A stretch of DNA of 62,232 bases from the NCBI GenBank assembly GCA_016293535.1, contig JAEDEB010000004.1, forward strand, positions 1 through 62,232. Reading direction: 5' to 3'. Source of the stretch: Bacteroidales bacterium (GTDB taxonomy: Bacteria; Bacteroidota; Bacteroidia; Bacteroidales; UBA932). The translations under genes and the position numbers were made by a program. This document shows positions 42,725-51,477 of this stretch, one piece after another; within the stretch, counting starts at the first letter, position 1; the number at the start of each line of letters is the position of its first letter. Under the pieces are notes generated by a model. The model was not told the origin of the DNA. It saw nothing but the letters and a program-made list of their open reading frames with translations, and ran no database searches.

Positions 42725-43909
42725 ATGATATACTCACTGTTCCAGTGGCTTAGGGACCTGGACCTTCCCGGAGCCGGACTTATGACCTACATCTCTTTCC
42801 GGTCCATGCTCGCGGCGCTTACCGCCCTTCTTGTCAGCCTCATAGGCGGCAGGAAGATTATCGCCCTGCTTCAGAAGAAGCAGATAGGGGAAACCATACG
42901 TGACCTCGGTCTCGAGGGGCAGATGCAGAAGAAGGGCACGCCTACGATGGGAGGAGTCATCATCATTGCCGCCACCCTCGCCGGCGCACTGCTTTTCGGG
43001 GACCTCGGCAACATTTACAACTGGCTGCTCATCATCACCACTGTATGGCTCGGAGGATTGGGCTTCGCTGACGACTACATAAAGGTCTTCAGGCACAACA
43101 AGGAAGGTCTCAGCGAGAAGGCCAAGCTCATCGGCCAGTTCCTGCTCGCTCTCGGCATAGCCCTCACGGTATGCTTCAGCCCGAGTATAGACACCAATAA
43201 CCTCGTGACCACGATTCCATTTGTAAAGGCCCACGAATTCGACTATTCCTGGCTCTCGCCGTTCAAGGGCCAACTGGGAGTATACTGCACCTGGGGCATT
43301 TATATGGTGATGATAATCATAGTGATACTCGGGTGCTCCAACGGAACGAACCTGACTGACGGTATGGACGGACTCGCGGCAGGCAGCTCGGCGATTGTGG
43401 GAGTGGTGCTCGGTATCTTCGCCTGGCTTTCGGGCAACGTCCTCAACGCAGAATACCTCAACATAATGTACATACCCGGAACCGGCGAGATATCGGTTTT
43501 CATGTCCGCATTCACCGGGGCCCTCATAGGCTTCCTCTGGTACAACTCCTTCCCTGCACAGGTGTTCATGGGTGACACGGGAAGTCTCGCCATAGGAGGC
43601 ATAATCGGCGTGGGAGCCGTGCTTATCAGGAAGGAGCTCCTTCTCCCCATACTCTGCGGAATCTTCTTCGTGGAGTCCCTTTCCGTACTGATGCAGAGAG
43701 GCTATTTCAAGTACACCAAGAAAAAATATGGGGAAGGCAGAAGGATATTCCGCATGTCTCCCCTCCACCACCACTTCCAGAAGGAGGGAGTCCCGGCCCT
43801 GATACAGTCGCCGAAGAAGGCCCTTCCGGAAGCCAAGATAGTCAGCAGGTTCTGGATTGTAGGAATACTGCTCGGAGTTGCCACACTGGCTTTACTGAAA
43901 ATACGTTAA
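42725..43909 (+). CDS. mraY: Phospho-MurNAc-pentapeptide transferase
   Basis: A 394-residue, ten-helix membrane enzyme. KKGTPTMGG, the paired aspartates of GFADDYIK, NGTNLTDGMDGLAAGS and the MSPLHHHF segment are the MraY signatures. It moves phospho-MurNAc-pentapeptide onto undecaprenyl phosphate, giving lipid I, using the carrier made with UppS. It starts 4 nt after murE and ends 6 nt before murD. Confidence 0.97.
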   Translation: MIYSLFQWLRDLDLPGAGLMTYISFRSMLAALTALLVSLIGGRKIIALLQKKQIGETIRDLGLEGQMQKKGTPTMGGVIIIAATLAGALLFGDLGNIYNWLLIITTVWLGGLGFADDYIKVFRHNKEGLSEKAKLIGQFLLALGIALTVCFSPSIDTNNLVTTIPFVKAHEFDYSWLSPFKGQLGVYCTWGIYMVMIIIVILGCSNGTNLTDGMDGLAAGSSAIVGVVLGIFAWLSGNVLNAEYLNIMYIPGTGEISVFMSAFTGALIGFLWYNSFPAQVFMGDTGSLAIGGIIGVGAVLIRKELLLPILCGIFFVESLSVLMQRGYFKYTKKKYGEGRRIFRMSPLHHHFQKEGVPALIQSPKKALPEAKIVSRFWIVGILLGVATLALLKIR

Positions 43910-43915
43910 ACAGAT

Positions 43916-45256
43916 ATGTCAAGAATTGTAGTACTGGGCGGCGGAGAATCCGGAGTTGGTTCAGCCGTTCTTGCCAAGGTAAAGGGGTTCGACGTTTTCC
44001 TGTCCGATATGGGAGAAATCGCCCCGAAATATGTCAGCTTGCTTGAGCAGTGGGAAATCCCTTACGAGTCAGGGCACCATACCGAGGAACTTGTACTTGA
44101 TGCCGACGAGATAATCAAGAGTCCCGGCATTCCTCTCACGGCTCCTCTCGTGGAGAAGGCTGCCATGCAGGGCATACATATTATCTCTGAGATAGAGTTC
44201 GCCGGGCGCTATGACAACGCCAGGAAGATATGCATAACCGGAAGCAACGGCAAGACAACCACCACCTCCCTCATCTACTACCTGCTCAAGAATGCCGGGC
44301 TCAACGTAGGGCTCGGGGGAAACATTGGCAAGAGCTACGCCTATCAGGTCGCAACCGAGAAACACGACATCTATGTCCTGGAACTGAGCAGTTTCCAGCT
44401 CGACAACATGTACGACTTCAAGGCTGATATTGCAATCATCACCAATATCACTCCTGACCATCTTGACAGATATGACCACAATATGGACAACTACGTAAAG
44501 GCCAAATTCCGCATCACCCGCAACATGGACGAGGATAACTGTTTCATATTCTGCTCCGACGACGAGATAACCATCAACCATCTCGACAAGATAGTGATGA
44601 AGGCAAAGATGCTCCCGTTCACTCAGAAGGAGGAGGTCAGCCAGGGTGCATTCGTCCGTGACGACAAAATGATCGTAAGGGTCGGCGAACAGGAATGCGG
44701 AGTATACCTTCAGGAACTCGCCCTCAGCGGAAGACACAATGTATACAACTCCATGGCCGCGGCAATAGCCGGAAAGGTAATGAACATCGACAACGAAACG
44801 ATAAGGCGGAGCCTTTCCAGTTTCCAGGCGGTAGAGCACAGGCTCGAGAAAGTGCTGAGCATCGGAGATGTGCTCTATGTCAACGACTCGAAGGCCACCA
44901 ACGTGGACGCCGCCTGGTATGCGCTCGAGTGCCAGACCAGACCGGTTGTATGGATAGTTGGAGGAAAGGACAAGGGCAATGATTACAGCGTGCTCAAGGA
45001 ACTGGTCAAGGAGAAGGTAAAGGCCATCGTATGTCTCGGTGTGGACAACGCAAAGATTCACGCGGCCTTCGAGGATATCGTCGGAAAGGACAGAATCGTC
45101 GACACCCTCTCTGCTGCCGAGGCTGTGAAGGCCGGAGCCGGCTTCGCAGCTCCCGGGGACGTGGTTCTTCTCTCCCCTTGCTGCGCAAGCTTCGACCTCT
45201 TCAAAAGCTACGAGGACAGGGGAAGGCAGTTCAAGGAAGCGGTAAGGAGTCTCTGA
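43916..45256 (+). CDS. murD: UDP-MurNAc-L-alanine:D-glutamate ligase
   Basis: A 446-residue Mur ligase. The N-terminal Rossmann domain starts RIVVLGGGESGVGSAVLA. ATP loop ITGSNGKTTTTSLI, then VLELSSFQLD and NITPDHLDRYD in the central domain, and VEHRLEKV with NDSKATNVDAAWYAL in the C-terminal domain. It adds D-Glu to UDP-MurNAc-L-Ala in the cytoplasm. Positioned between mraY and ftsW, the standard order for the phylum. Confidence 0.97.
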   Translation: MSRIVVLGGGESGVGSAVLAKVKGFDVFLSDMGEIAPKYVSLLEQWEIPYESGHHTEELVLDADEIIKSPGIPLTAPLVEKAAMQGIHIISEIEFAGRYDNARKICITGSNGKTTTTSLIYYLLKNAGLNVGLGGNIGKSYAYQVATEKHDIYVLELSSFQLDNMYDFKADIAIITNITPDHLDRYDHNMDNYVKAKFRITRNMDEDNCFIFCSDDEITINHLDKIVMKAKMLPFTQKEEVSQGAFVRDDKMIVRVGEQECGVYLQELALSGRHNVYNSMAAAIAGKVMNIDNETIRRSLSSFQAVEHRLEKVLSIGDVLYVNDSKATNVDAAWYALECQTRPVVWIVGGKDKGNDYSVLKELVKEKVKAIVCLGVDNAKIHAAFEDIVGKDRIVDTLSAAEAVKAGAGFAAPGDVVLLSPCCASFDLFKSYEDRGRQFKEAVRSL

Positions 45257-45268
45257 CATAAGACAGGA

Positions 45269-46666
45269 ATGGCATCAGGCAGGAAAAGCAAGGCAAAGGA
45301 CCTGTTCGACAGGATACAGGGCGACAAGGTGATATGGATAGTGATTATCTTCCTCACCCTGCTGTCCACTGTAGCCATATTCTCCGCCACCAGCCTCGAC
45401 TCCTCCATTCTCTCCGGGGAACAGACCAGGGTCAACATATTCCTCGGACAGGTAGCGGCTGTCGCAGGAGGATTCCTGATTATGCTCATAATTTACAAGT
45501 TTATCAATATCAGGGTTATACGCTGGCTGTCGCAACTGGGATGGGTATTCTCCCTTTCATTGCTTCTTCCTCTCTTCCTGCGCGTGGGAGTTGAAAACGG
45601 CGGCATACTCCCCTCTCTCGCCCCCATCATCAGGGCGGAATACATCAACGAGGCGTGGCGAACTCTTCGCATTTTCGAGATACAGGTCCACGTGTTCGAG
45701 TTCGTGAAGGTGGCTATGGTGATGTATCTTGCGTGGGCTGTGGAAAACTGGAAGACCCACAGTTTCAGCATTGCAAACTTCCTGAGTTCCCGCATCAGCT
45801 GGATGGGCTGGCTGGCAAGGCCGATATGGCAGGGAATAGTCTACATATTCATCCCTATAGCCACGGTTTCAATCTGTCTGATTTCCGGAAGCATGTCCAC
45901 GGTTCTGTTCGTGGGACTGGTGATGTTCGCGACACTCTTCGTCGGGGGCTTCAGCATCAGGGACACGCTTATATACCTTTTAATCATAGTAATCGGTCTC
46001 GTTGCCGGTTACGGATTGTACAAGGCTGTCCCTGACGGAAGCAAGGTGGAAAGAATGCTCGGCAAGGTTTACGGAAGGGTTGAAACGGCATTCAGCAGGG
46101 TGGACAAATATGAGGATGCGATAACGGCAGATCTCAGTGTCGCCGAACAGATAAGGAATGAGAAGGACCCTAATAAGAGGAGGGATATCATAGACAGGAA
46201 CCTCCAGACCGAGGGTGCCAAACTCGCCATACACGAGGGCGGAATCCTTGGCAAGGGCCCGGGGAGAAGCACCCAGAAATACCGGGTTCCCCTGATTTTC
46301 GGAGACTATATGTACAGTTTCATCATAGAGGAATACGGGTTATGGATGGCAATTGTGGTGCTGATAATGTATGTCAGCCTGCTTGCGAGGGGGTCGAGGG
46401 TGGCTATGATGTGCAACAGGATATATGCGAGGACTGTAGTTGCAGGACTCACCCTGCTCATCAGTGGGCAGGCGATGATGCATATGCTCATCAATGTTGG
46501 TCTGGTGCCGGTGACAGGACAGACCCTGCCTATTGTCAGCGACGGAAAGAGTTCGCTGCTTGCCTTCTACTGTGCCTTCGGCATCATACTGAAGGTGAGC
46601 AAGACGGCCAAGAAACAGATGGACAAGGCCATACGCGACATCGAACAACGTGAAAACCAGGAATAG
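45269..46666 (+). CDS. ftsW: SEDS-family glycosyltransferase FtsW
   Basis: A 465-residue polytopic protein of the SEDS family. GKGPGRSTQKYRVPLIFGDYMYSFIIEEYG corresponds to the conserved large periplasmic loop, and LPIVSDGKSSLLAFYCAFG to the C-terminal signature. It polymerises lipid II at the septum with FtsI. An insertion of about 80 residues between helices (KAVPDGSKVERMLGKVYGRVETAFSRVDKYEDAI...) makes the loop longer than in E. coli. Position in the cluster favours FtsW over RodA. Confidence 0.92.
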   Translation: MASGRKSKAKDLFDRIQGDKVIWIVIIFLTLLSTVAIFSATSLDSSILSGEQTRVNIFLGQVAAVAGGFLIMLIIYKFINIRVIRWLSQLGWVFSLSLLLPLFLRVGVENGGILPSLAPIIRAEYINEAWRTLRIFEIQVHVFEFVKVAMVMYLAWAVENWKTHSFSIANFLSSRISWMGWLARPIWQGIVYIFIPIATVSICLISGSMSTVLFVGLVMFATLFVGGFSIRDTLIYLLIIVIGLVAGYGLYKAVPDGSKVERMLGKVYGRVETAFSRVDKYEDAITADLSVAEQIRNEKDPNKRRDIIDRNLQTEGAKLAIHEGGILGKGPGRSTQKYRVPLIFGDYMYSFIIEEYGLWMAIVVLIMYVSLLARGSRVAMMCNRIYARTVVAGLTLLISGQAMMHMLINVGLVPVTGQTLPIVSDGKSSLLAFYCAFGIILKVSKTAKKQMDKAIRDIEQRENQE

Positions 46667-46669
46667 GGA

Positions 46670-46677
46670 TATCTTTG
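46670..46677 (+). promoter_or_regulatory. Possible internal promoter before murG
   Basis: TATCTTTG matches TAnnTTTG in the 20-nt gap between ftsW and murG, 9 nt before the murG ATG. No -33 TTG was found at a proper distance, so this may be chance. Confidence 0.35.
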
Positions 46678-46686
46678 AAGAATACT

Positions 46687-47814
46687 ATGGAATACAGAAA
46701 GATACGTGCAATAATCAGCGGAGGCGGAACAGGAGGACACATCTTCCCGGCCCTGTCAATCGCAGGACGTCTCAAGGAAGTGAACCATGAGACGGAAATC
46801 ATCTTCGTGGGTGCGGAAGGCAGGATGGAAATGGAGAAGGTTCCGGCTGCGGGATACAGGATTTACGGCCTCGAAGTCGCAGGTCTCAAGCGAAGCCTCA
46901 GCCTGAGTAATCTCGCACTTCCCTTCAAGTACGTCAAGGGCATAAGGAAGGCAAGGAAAATCATCAGGGACTTCAGGCCGGACATAGCCATAGGCGTTGG
47001 CGGATATTGCAGCGCTCCCCTGCTTTGGGCCGCCCAGTCCATGGGCATACCGACCCTGATACAGGAACAGAACGGATTTGCCGGGCTGGCCAACAAGATA
47101 CTCGGCAGGCGCGCCGGAAAGATTTGCGTCGCCTACGGGAATATGGACCGTTTTTTCCCCGCCGACAGGATAGTTCTGACCGGAAATCCCATACGCAGCA
47201 ACATTGTGCCGGCAACTCCGCAAATGAGGGCGGAGGCTATGGAATTCTATGGACTCGATCCCCGGAGAAAGCAGTTGCTCGTGCTTGGCGGAAGTCTCGG
47301 CTGCCGCACCCTCAACAACGCAGTGCGAGGATGGATAGAGGCGGGTTGTCCCGGAGGAGATGACGTGGAACTGCTCTGGCAGTGCGGAAAATACTACAAG
47401 GGTGAAACCGATGCATTCATGGATGGACGCGATCTGCCACATATACACTACAGCGACTTCATAGGAAGAATGGACCTTGCCTATGCCGCAGCCGATGTGA
47501 TTGTGACCCGCGCCGGCGCAAGTTCGGTTTCCGAAATATGCGCAGCGGGGAAGGCGGCCGTTTTCGTACCTTCGCCTAACGTTACCGAGGACCACCAGAC
47601 CCATAATGCCATGGCCCTCGTAAGAAAGGAGGCCGGGCTCATAGTCAGGGACGCCGATGCGGGCGGAGAACTCTTCGGGGTGGCGCTCGAGCTCATACAC
47701 GACCCGCAGCGCAGGGATGCCATAGAGAAGAATGCCGCAGCTCTTGCAAGACGCGATGCCGCAGCGGCGATAGTCGATGAAATCTACAAACTGGTCAGGC
47801 AATCTGAAAAATGA
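46687..47814 (+). CDS. murG: UDP-GlcNAc:lipid I N-acetylglucosaminyltransferase
   Basis: A 375-residue GT-B glycosyltransferase. ISGGGTGGHIFPALSIA is the first glycine-rich loop; GVGGYCSAPLLWAA and LIQEQNGFAGLANKIL follow in the acceptor domain. The donor domain has LVLGGSLGCRTLNNAV and TRAGASSVSEICAAGKAAVFVPSPNVTEDHQTHNA. It makes lipid II at the inner face of the membrane. The ATG at 46687 is used; a TTG at 46675 overlaps a promoter-like element. Confidence 0.97.
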   Translation: MEYRKIRAIISGGGTGGHIFPALSIAGRLKEVNHETEIIFVGAEGRMEMEKVPAAGYRIYGLEVAGLKRSLSLSNLALPFKYVKGIRKARKIIRDFRPDIAIGVGGYCSAPLLWAAQSMGIPTLIQEQNGFAGLANKILGRRAGKICVAYGNMDRFFPADRIVLTGNPIRSNIVPATPQMRAEAMEFYGLDPRRKQLLVLGGSLGCRTLNNAVRGWIEAGCPGGDDVELLWQCGKYYKGETDAFMDGRDLPHIHYSDFIGRMDLAYAAADVIVTRAGASSVSEICAAGKAAVFVPSPNVTEDHQTHNAMALVRKEAGLIVRDADAGGELFGVALELIHDPQRRDAIEKNAAALARRDAAAAIVDEIYKLVRQSEK

Positions 47815-47843
47815 TACCTGGTAATTTTCAAAATTGCTAAGTG

Positions 47844-49205
47844 ATGTACAAGAACATATATTTCATAGGTATAGGCGGAATCGGCATGAGCGCCTTGGCC
47901 AGATACTACAAAGCCAAGGGATTTGCAGTCGGCGGTTATGACAGGACAGAGTCCGAACTCACTCGCGAGCTCGAGAGAGAAGGGATAGACATCCATTACG
48001 AGGACAACGTGGACTATGTTCCCAAGGATGTGGAAAACACCCTCGTTGTCTATACGCCTGCGATACCGGGGGACATGAGCGAGCTCCGATACGTTTCCGA
48101 ACACGGATACAGGGTCGTGAAACGCTCGAAGATGCTTGGCGAAATTGCTCAGGGACAGAGGTGTCTCGCAGTTGCCGGTACCCACGGAAAGACTACGACC
48201 TCGACCCTTCTCGCACATATCTTCACAGAAAGCGGATGCGGATGTTCGGCTTTCCTGGGGGGCATCTCCAAGAACTACGGCACCAACCTCCTCATCAGCG
48301 ACAACCCCGTGATCGTCGCCGAGGCGGACGAATTCGACCGTTCCTTTCTCCAGCTTTTCCCGAAGATAGCGGTGATTACGGCAATGGATGCGGACCACCT
48401 CGACATTTACGGGAACATCGACAAGGTCCGCGAGGCCTTCCGCGCCTTCGCCTCACAGGTCAGCGGGACCCTCATACTAAAGAAAGGGCTGCCCGTTTCC
48501 GCAGAGGACACGGGCGCAAAGATACTCAGCTATGCCTATGATGACAGAACGGCGGATTTCCACGCCGAAAACATCAGCACTGACGAATGCGGCTACTTCA
48601 CCTACGACATAGTCCATCCCGAAGGGTGCATAAGATCGGTTAGATGCGGAGTTCCAGGCTGGGTCAACGTGGAGAACAGTATCGCAGCGGCCGCCGTCGC
48701 TCTCAGTTACGGAATCGGCGCGCCTGAAATTCGAAAGGCCATAGCTACGTTCAGCGGAGTGAAAAGACGTTTCGACATACACCTGAACATACCGGGCTGC
48801 GCATACATAGATGACTATGCACATCATCCGAACGAACTTTCCGCGGCCATATCGTCCATAAGGAACATATTCCCCGGCAGAAAGCTTACCGCGGTGTTCC
48901 AGCCACACCTATACACGAGGACACGCGACTTCGCCGACGAATTCGCCAAGGCCCTCAGCTGCGTCGACAAACTTATACTGCTCGACATATACCCGGCCCG
49001 CGAGGAGCCAATTCCGGGAGTGGATTCGGGCATCATCTTCGACAAGGTCACAGCTCCGGAGAAGATACTCATTTCAAAGGATGAACTTATGTCCTGCCTC
49101 GGAAAGGAAGACATAGACATACTGGTCACCTTCGGCGCCGGCAACATAGACCGGTTCACGGAGGAAATAACCGCCCTGCTCAACTCCAGATACGGAAAAG
49201 AATAG
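47844..49205 (+). CDS. murC: UDP-N-acetylmuramate:L-alanine ligase
   Basis: A 453-residue Mur ligase. YFIGIGGIGMSALARYYKAKG opens the N-terminal domain, AGTHGKTTTSTLL is the ATP loop, and EADEFDRSFLQLFP and DADHLDIYGN are in the central domain. The C-terminal domain has IDDYAHHPNELSAAI and VFQPHLYTRTRDF. It adds L-Ala to UDP-MurNAc, the first peptide step. ATG at 47844 is preferred to the GTG directly before it. Located between murG and ftsQ. Confidence 0.97.
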   Translation: MYKNIYFIGIGGIGMSALARYYKAKGFAVGGYDRTESELTRELEREGIDIHYEDNVDYVPKDVENTLVVYTPAIPGDMSELRYVSEHGYRVVKRSKMLGEIAQGQRCLAVAGTHGKTTTSTLLAHIFTESGCGCSAFLGGISKNYGTNLLISDNPVIVAEADEFDRSFLQLFPKIAVITAMDADHLDIYGNIDKVREAFRAFASQVSGTLILKKGLPVSAEDTGAKILSYAYDDRTADFHAENISTDECGYFTYDIVHPEGCIRSVRCGVPGWVNVENSIAAAAVALSYGIGAPEIRKAIATFSGVKRRFDIHLNIPGCAYIDDYAHHPNELSAAISSIRNIFPGRKLTAVFQPHLYTRTRDFADEFAKALSCVDKLILLDIYPAREEPIPGVDSGIIFDKVTAPEKILISKDELMSCLGKEDIDILVTFGAGNIDRFTEEITALLNSRYGKE

Positions 49206-49208
49206 AAA

Positions 49209-49991
49209 ATGTTCCTGAAGGCACTCAAATACATCCTTTACTCCATGATAGGGGTTCTGCTTGCAGTCTGCTGCCTGTACGGCATACGTGTCGCATCGGC
49301 GGAGGATGAAGGGATACTCTGCCGGAGGATGGAACTGCATATGGGGAACTCCTCTTCATGTCGCTTCGTCACTTCGGAAGACGTGGAACAGGCCATAAGG
49401 AAGGAATGCGGCGAGATTCTCGGCAAGAGACTTGGGGATCTGGATCTCAGAGCCGTTGAGAACGCCGTGCTTTCCCTGGGAGCGGTCGGGAGCGCCGAGG
49501 TTTATGTCACGAGAGACAGCGTTCTCAATGTGGACTTGAAACAGAAGGAGCCTTTCCTGCGTTTCCAGAGCCAGGTAGGAGGATTCTACTGCGACTCCGG
49601 GGGCAATATCTTCCCCTTGCAGGAAAGAGCTGCCGCAAGGGTTCCTCTCGTTGAGGGAAATATCCCGGTCAATGTCGGGAAATCCTACTGCGGTCCGGCT
49701 TCAAGCGATTGGGAGAGGCAGTGGATGGACGGGATACTCGCCCTCGAGAAATACATACAGTCAAGCCGTATATGGAAGAGCCGCATTGCCCAGATACATA
49801 TTGATAAGAACGGGGACATAGTTCTCATACCAGTGGAAGGGGAAGAAAGGTTCATCTTCGGAGGGACAGGGGAAATGGAGGAGAAATTCGAACGTATGGA
49901 ATGCTACTACAGGGCGGTCCGTCCGGCCGCGGACAGCAGCTACAGAACAGTTAACCTGAAGTTCAAGGATCAGATAATATGCAGAAAATGA
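49209..49991 (+). CDS. ftsQ: FtsQ-like cell-division protein
   Basis: A 260-residue bitopic protein: one membrane helix (ILYSMIGVLLAVCCLYGIRVA, about residues 8-28) and a periplasmic part with a POTRA-like beginning (SEDVEQAIRKECGEILGKRLGDLDLRAVENAVLSLGAVGSAEVYV) and a beta domain (VLNVDLKQKEPFLRFQ...GFYCDSGGNIFPL). This topology and its position between murC and ftsA identify FtsQ/DivIB. It recruits FtsL, FtsB and the FtsW/FtsI synthase. ftsA starts 1 nt after its stop. Confidence 0.88.
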   Translation: MFLKALKYILYSMIGVLLAVCCLYGIRVASAEDEGILCRRMELHMGNSSSCRFVTSEDVEQAIRKECGEILGKRLGDLDLRAVENAVLSLGAVGSAEVYVTRDSVLNVDLKQKEPFLRFQSQVGGFYCDSGGNIFPLQERAAARVPLVEGNIPVNVGKSYCGPASSDWERQWMDGILALEKYIQSSRIWKSRIAQIHIDKNGDIVLIPVEGEERFIFGGTGEMEEKFERMECYYRAVRPAADSSYRTVNLKFKDQIICRK

Positions 49992-49992
49992 T

Positions 49993-51465
49993 ATGGATAT
50001 GAATATGAAGGAAAGACACATAGTGACCATCGATCTGGGCTCATCCAAGTTTGCGCTGGCTGTCGCGAAGCAGGAAGCGGATGACATCCAGGTGATTTAC
50101 TATGACGAAATGCCCGCATCGGGTATGAGCCGCGGCGCGGTGTTCAACGAGACTACGGCTGCCGAGGCCGTCCGCGCCCTCAAGGAAAAGGCGGAGAATG
50201 AACTCGGTCTTTCAATCACTCACGCGGCGGTCAATCTCCCCCGCTACGAGGTCAAGGAAATCTCCTGCCAGAGTTCGATGGAACTGGACCCGGACAAGGC
50301 AATCACCCTCGAAAACGTGCGCGACCTGATGGAGGAGGCGAAGCAGAACTGCGTCATCGAGGATCCTGACAAATACGTCGTATATGACGCCGTATCACAG
50401 TCCTTTTCAGATGGAGAAGTATTCCAGATACGCGAAAGCGAGATAGTCGGACTGGAAAGGGAGCACATCGAGGGCAATTTCAAGATTTTCGTCGGAAGAA
50501 AGTCGGGACAGAAAAGGATAGATTCCGTATTCTCCAAGACAGGCATCACCCCATTCTTCTTTTTCCCTGCACAGGGCACGGCAAGGGCCGTACTCAGCGA
50601 TTCCGAAATGGAAACAGGCGTTGCGCTTGTGGAAATCGGTGCCGGCGTAAGTTCCGTGACCATCTACACCGACGGCATACTCCGCTGCTACGGCTCCATA
50701 CCTTTCGGCGGAAAGGTCATAACCAGCGATATCAAGCAGGAGTGCAGCATAGGAGAACATCTGGCTGAGAACATCAAGAAGGGTTACGGCATGTGCATGC
50801 CGGGCAAACTTCTCAACCTCTCTGAGAAGAAACTCCAGATAAGGAACAAAAGCACAGGGGCTGACAAGCAGATACCCGTGAGAAAGCTCTCCGAAATCAT
50901 AGACGACAGGATGGGAGAGATAGTTGACGCTGTCCTGTACCTGATACAGGAAAGCTGCCTGTACGACGAAATACGCAACGGAATAGTCCTGACCGGAGGT
51001 TGCGCCGAACTCGGAAACATAGCCAACAAATTCAACGACATGTCAGGACTGGCCACCAAGATAGGTTACCCTATCAGCCGTTTCGGCTACACCAGCGGAT
51101 GCGCCGGGATACACGACCCTGCCGCCGCTGCCACCACAGGACTGCTTATCGAGGCAATAAGAACTACCAGAATAAGTTACGCAACTCCCGGAAGTCAGCG
51201 TAAAACCTACACCTCGCCGTGGGAAAGAGCTGAGCAGCGAGCCGGAGCCGGACAGCAGGAAAGGACCGCGGAAGAGTCTGGCGCAACGCTGGAGGAATCC
51301 GGGACCCGCAATGAGGGCAACACCGGGGCCCAGACAGCTGATGGTAATTCCAAAGGAGAAAACGGCCGCAATAAGGGAAAAGACGTGGAACCTGTAAAGC
51401 CTAAACGGAAACATTCTATCTTTGACAAGATAGGAACGCTGTTCTCCGAAGAAGATGAAGTCTGA
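49993..51465 (+). CDS. ftsA: Cell-division actin-like protein FtsA
   Basis: A 490-residue actin-fold ATPase. TIDLGSSKFALAVA is phosphate loop 1, VEIGAGVSSVTIYTDG is loop 2, and GIVLTGGCAELGNI the adenosine motif. After the core (about 395 residues) comes a low-complexity linker rich in Glu, Gly and Ala (about 410-465) and a C-terminal amphipathic helix (KHSIFDKIGTLFSEEDEV) that should bind the membrane. FtsA tethers FtsZ to the membrane. ftsZ follows after 12 nt. Confidence 0.95.
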   Translation: MDMNMKERHIVTIDLGSSKFALAVAKQEADDIQVIYYDEMPASGMSRGAVFNETTAAEAVRALKEKAENELGLSITHAAVNLPRYEVKEISCQSSMELDPDKAITLENVRDLMEEAKQNCVIEDPDKYVVYDAVSQSFSDGEVFQIRESEIVGLEREHIEGNFKIFVGRKSGQKRIDSVFSKTGITPFFFFPAQGTARAVLSDSEMETGVALVEIGAGVSSVTIYTDGILRCYGSIPFGGKVITSDIKQECSIGEHLAENIKKGYGMCMPGKLLNLSEKKLQIRNKSTGADKQIPVRKLSEIIDDRMGEIVDAVLYLIQESCLYDEIRNGIVLTGGCAELGNIANKFNDMSGLATKIGYPISRFGYTSGCAGIHDPAAAATTGLLIEAIRTTRISYATPGSQRKTYTSPWERAEQRAGAGQQERTAEESGATLEESGTRNEGNTGAQTADGNSKGENGRNKGKDVEPVKPKRKHSIFDKIGTLFSEEDEV

Positions 51466-51477
51466 AAGCGAACTGCT

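Noticed and set aside
44069..45259. 396-codon frame opposite murD
   Set aside because: Shadow of a conserved gene; no domain or start signal.
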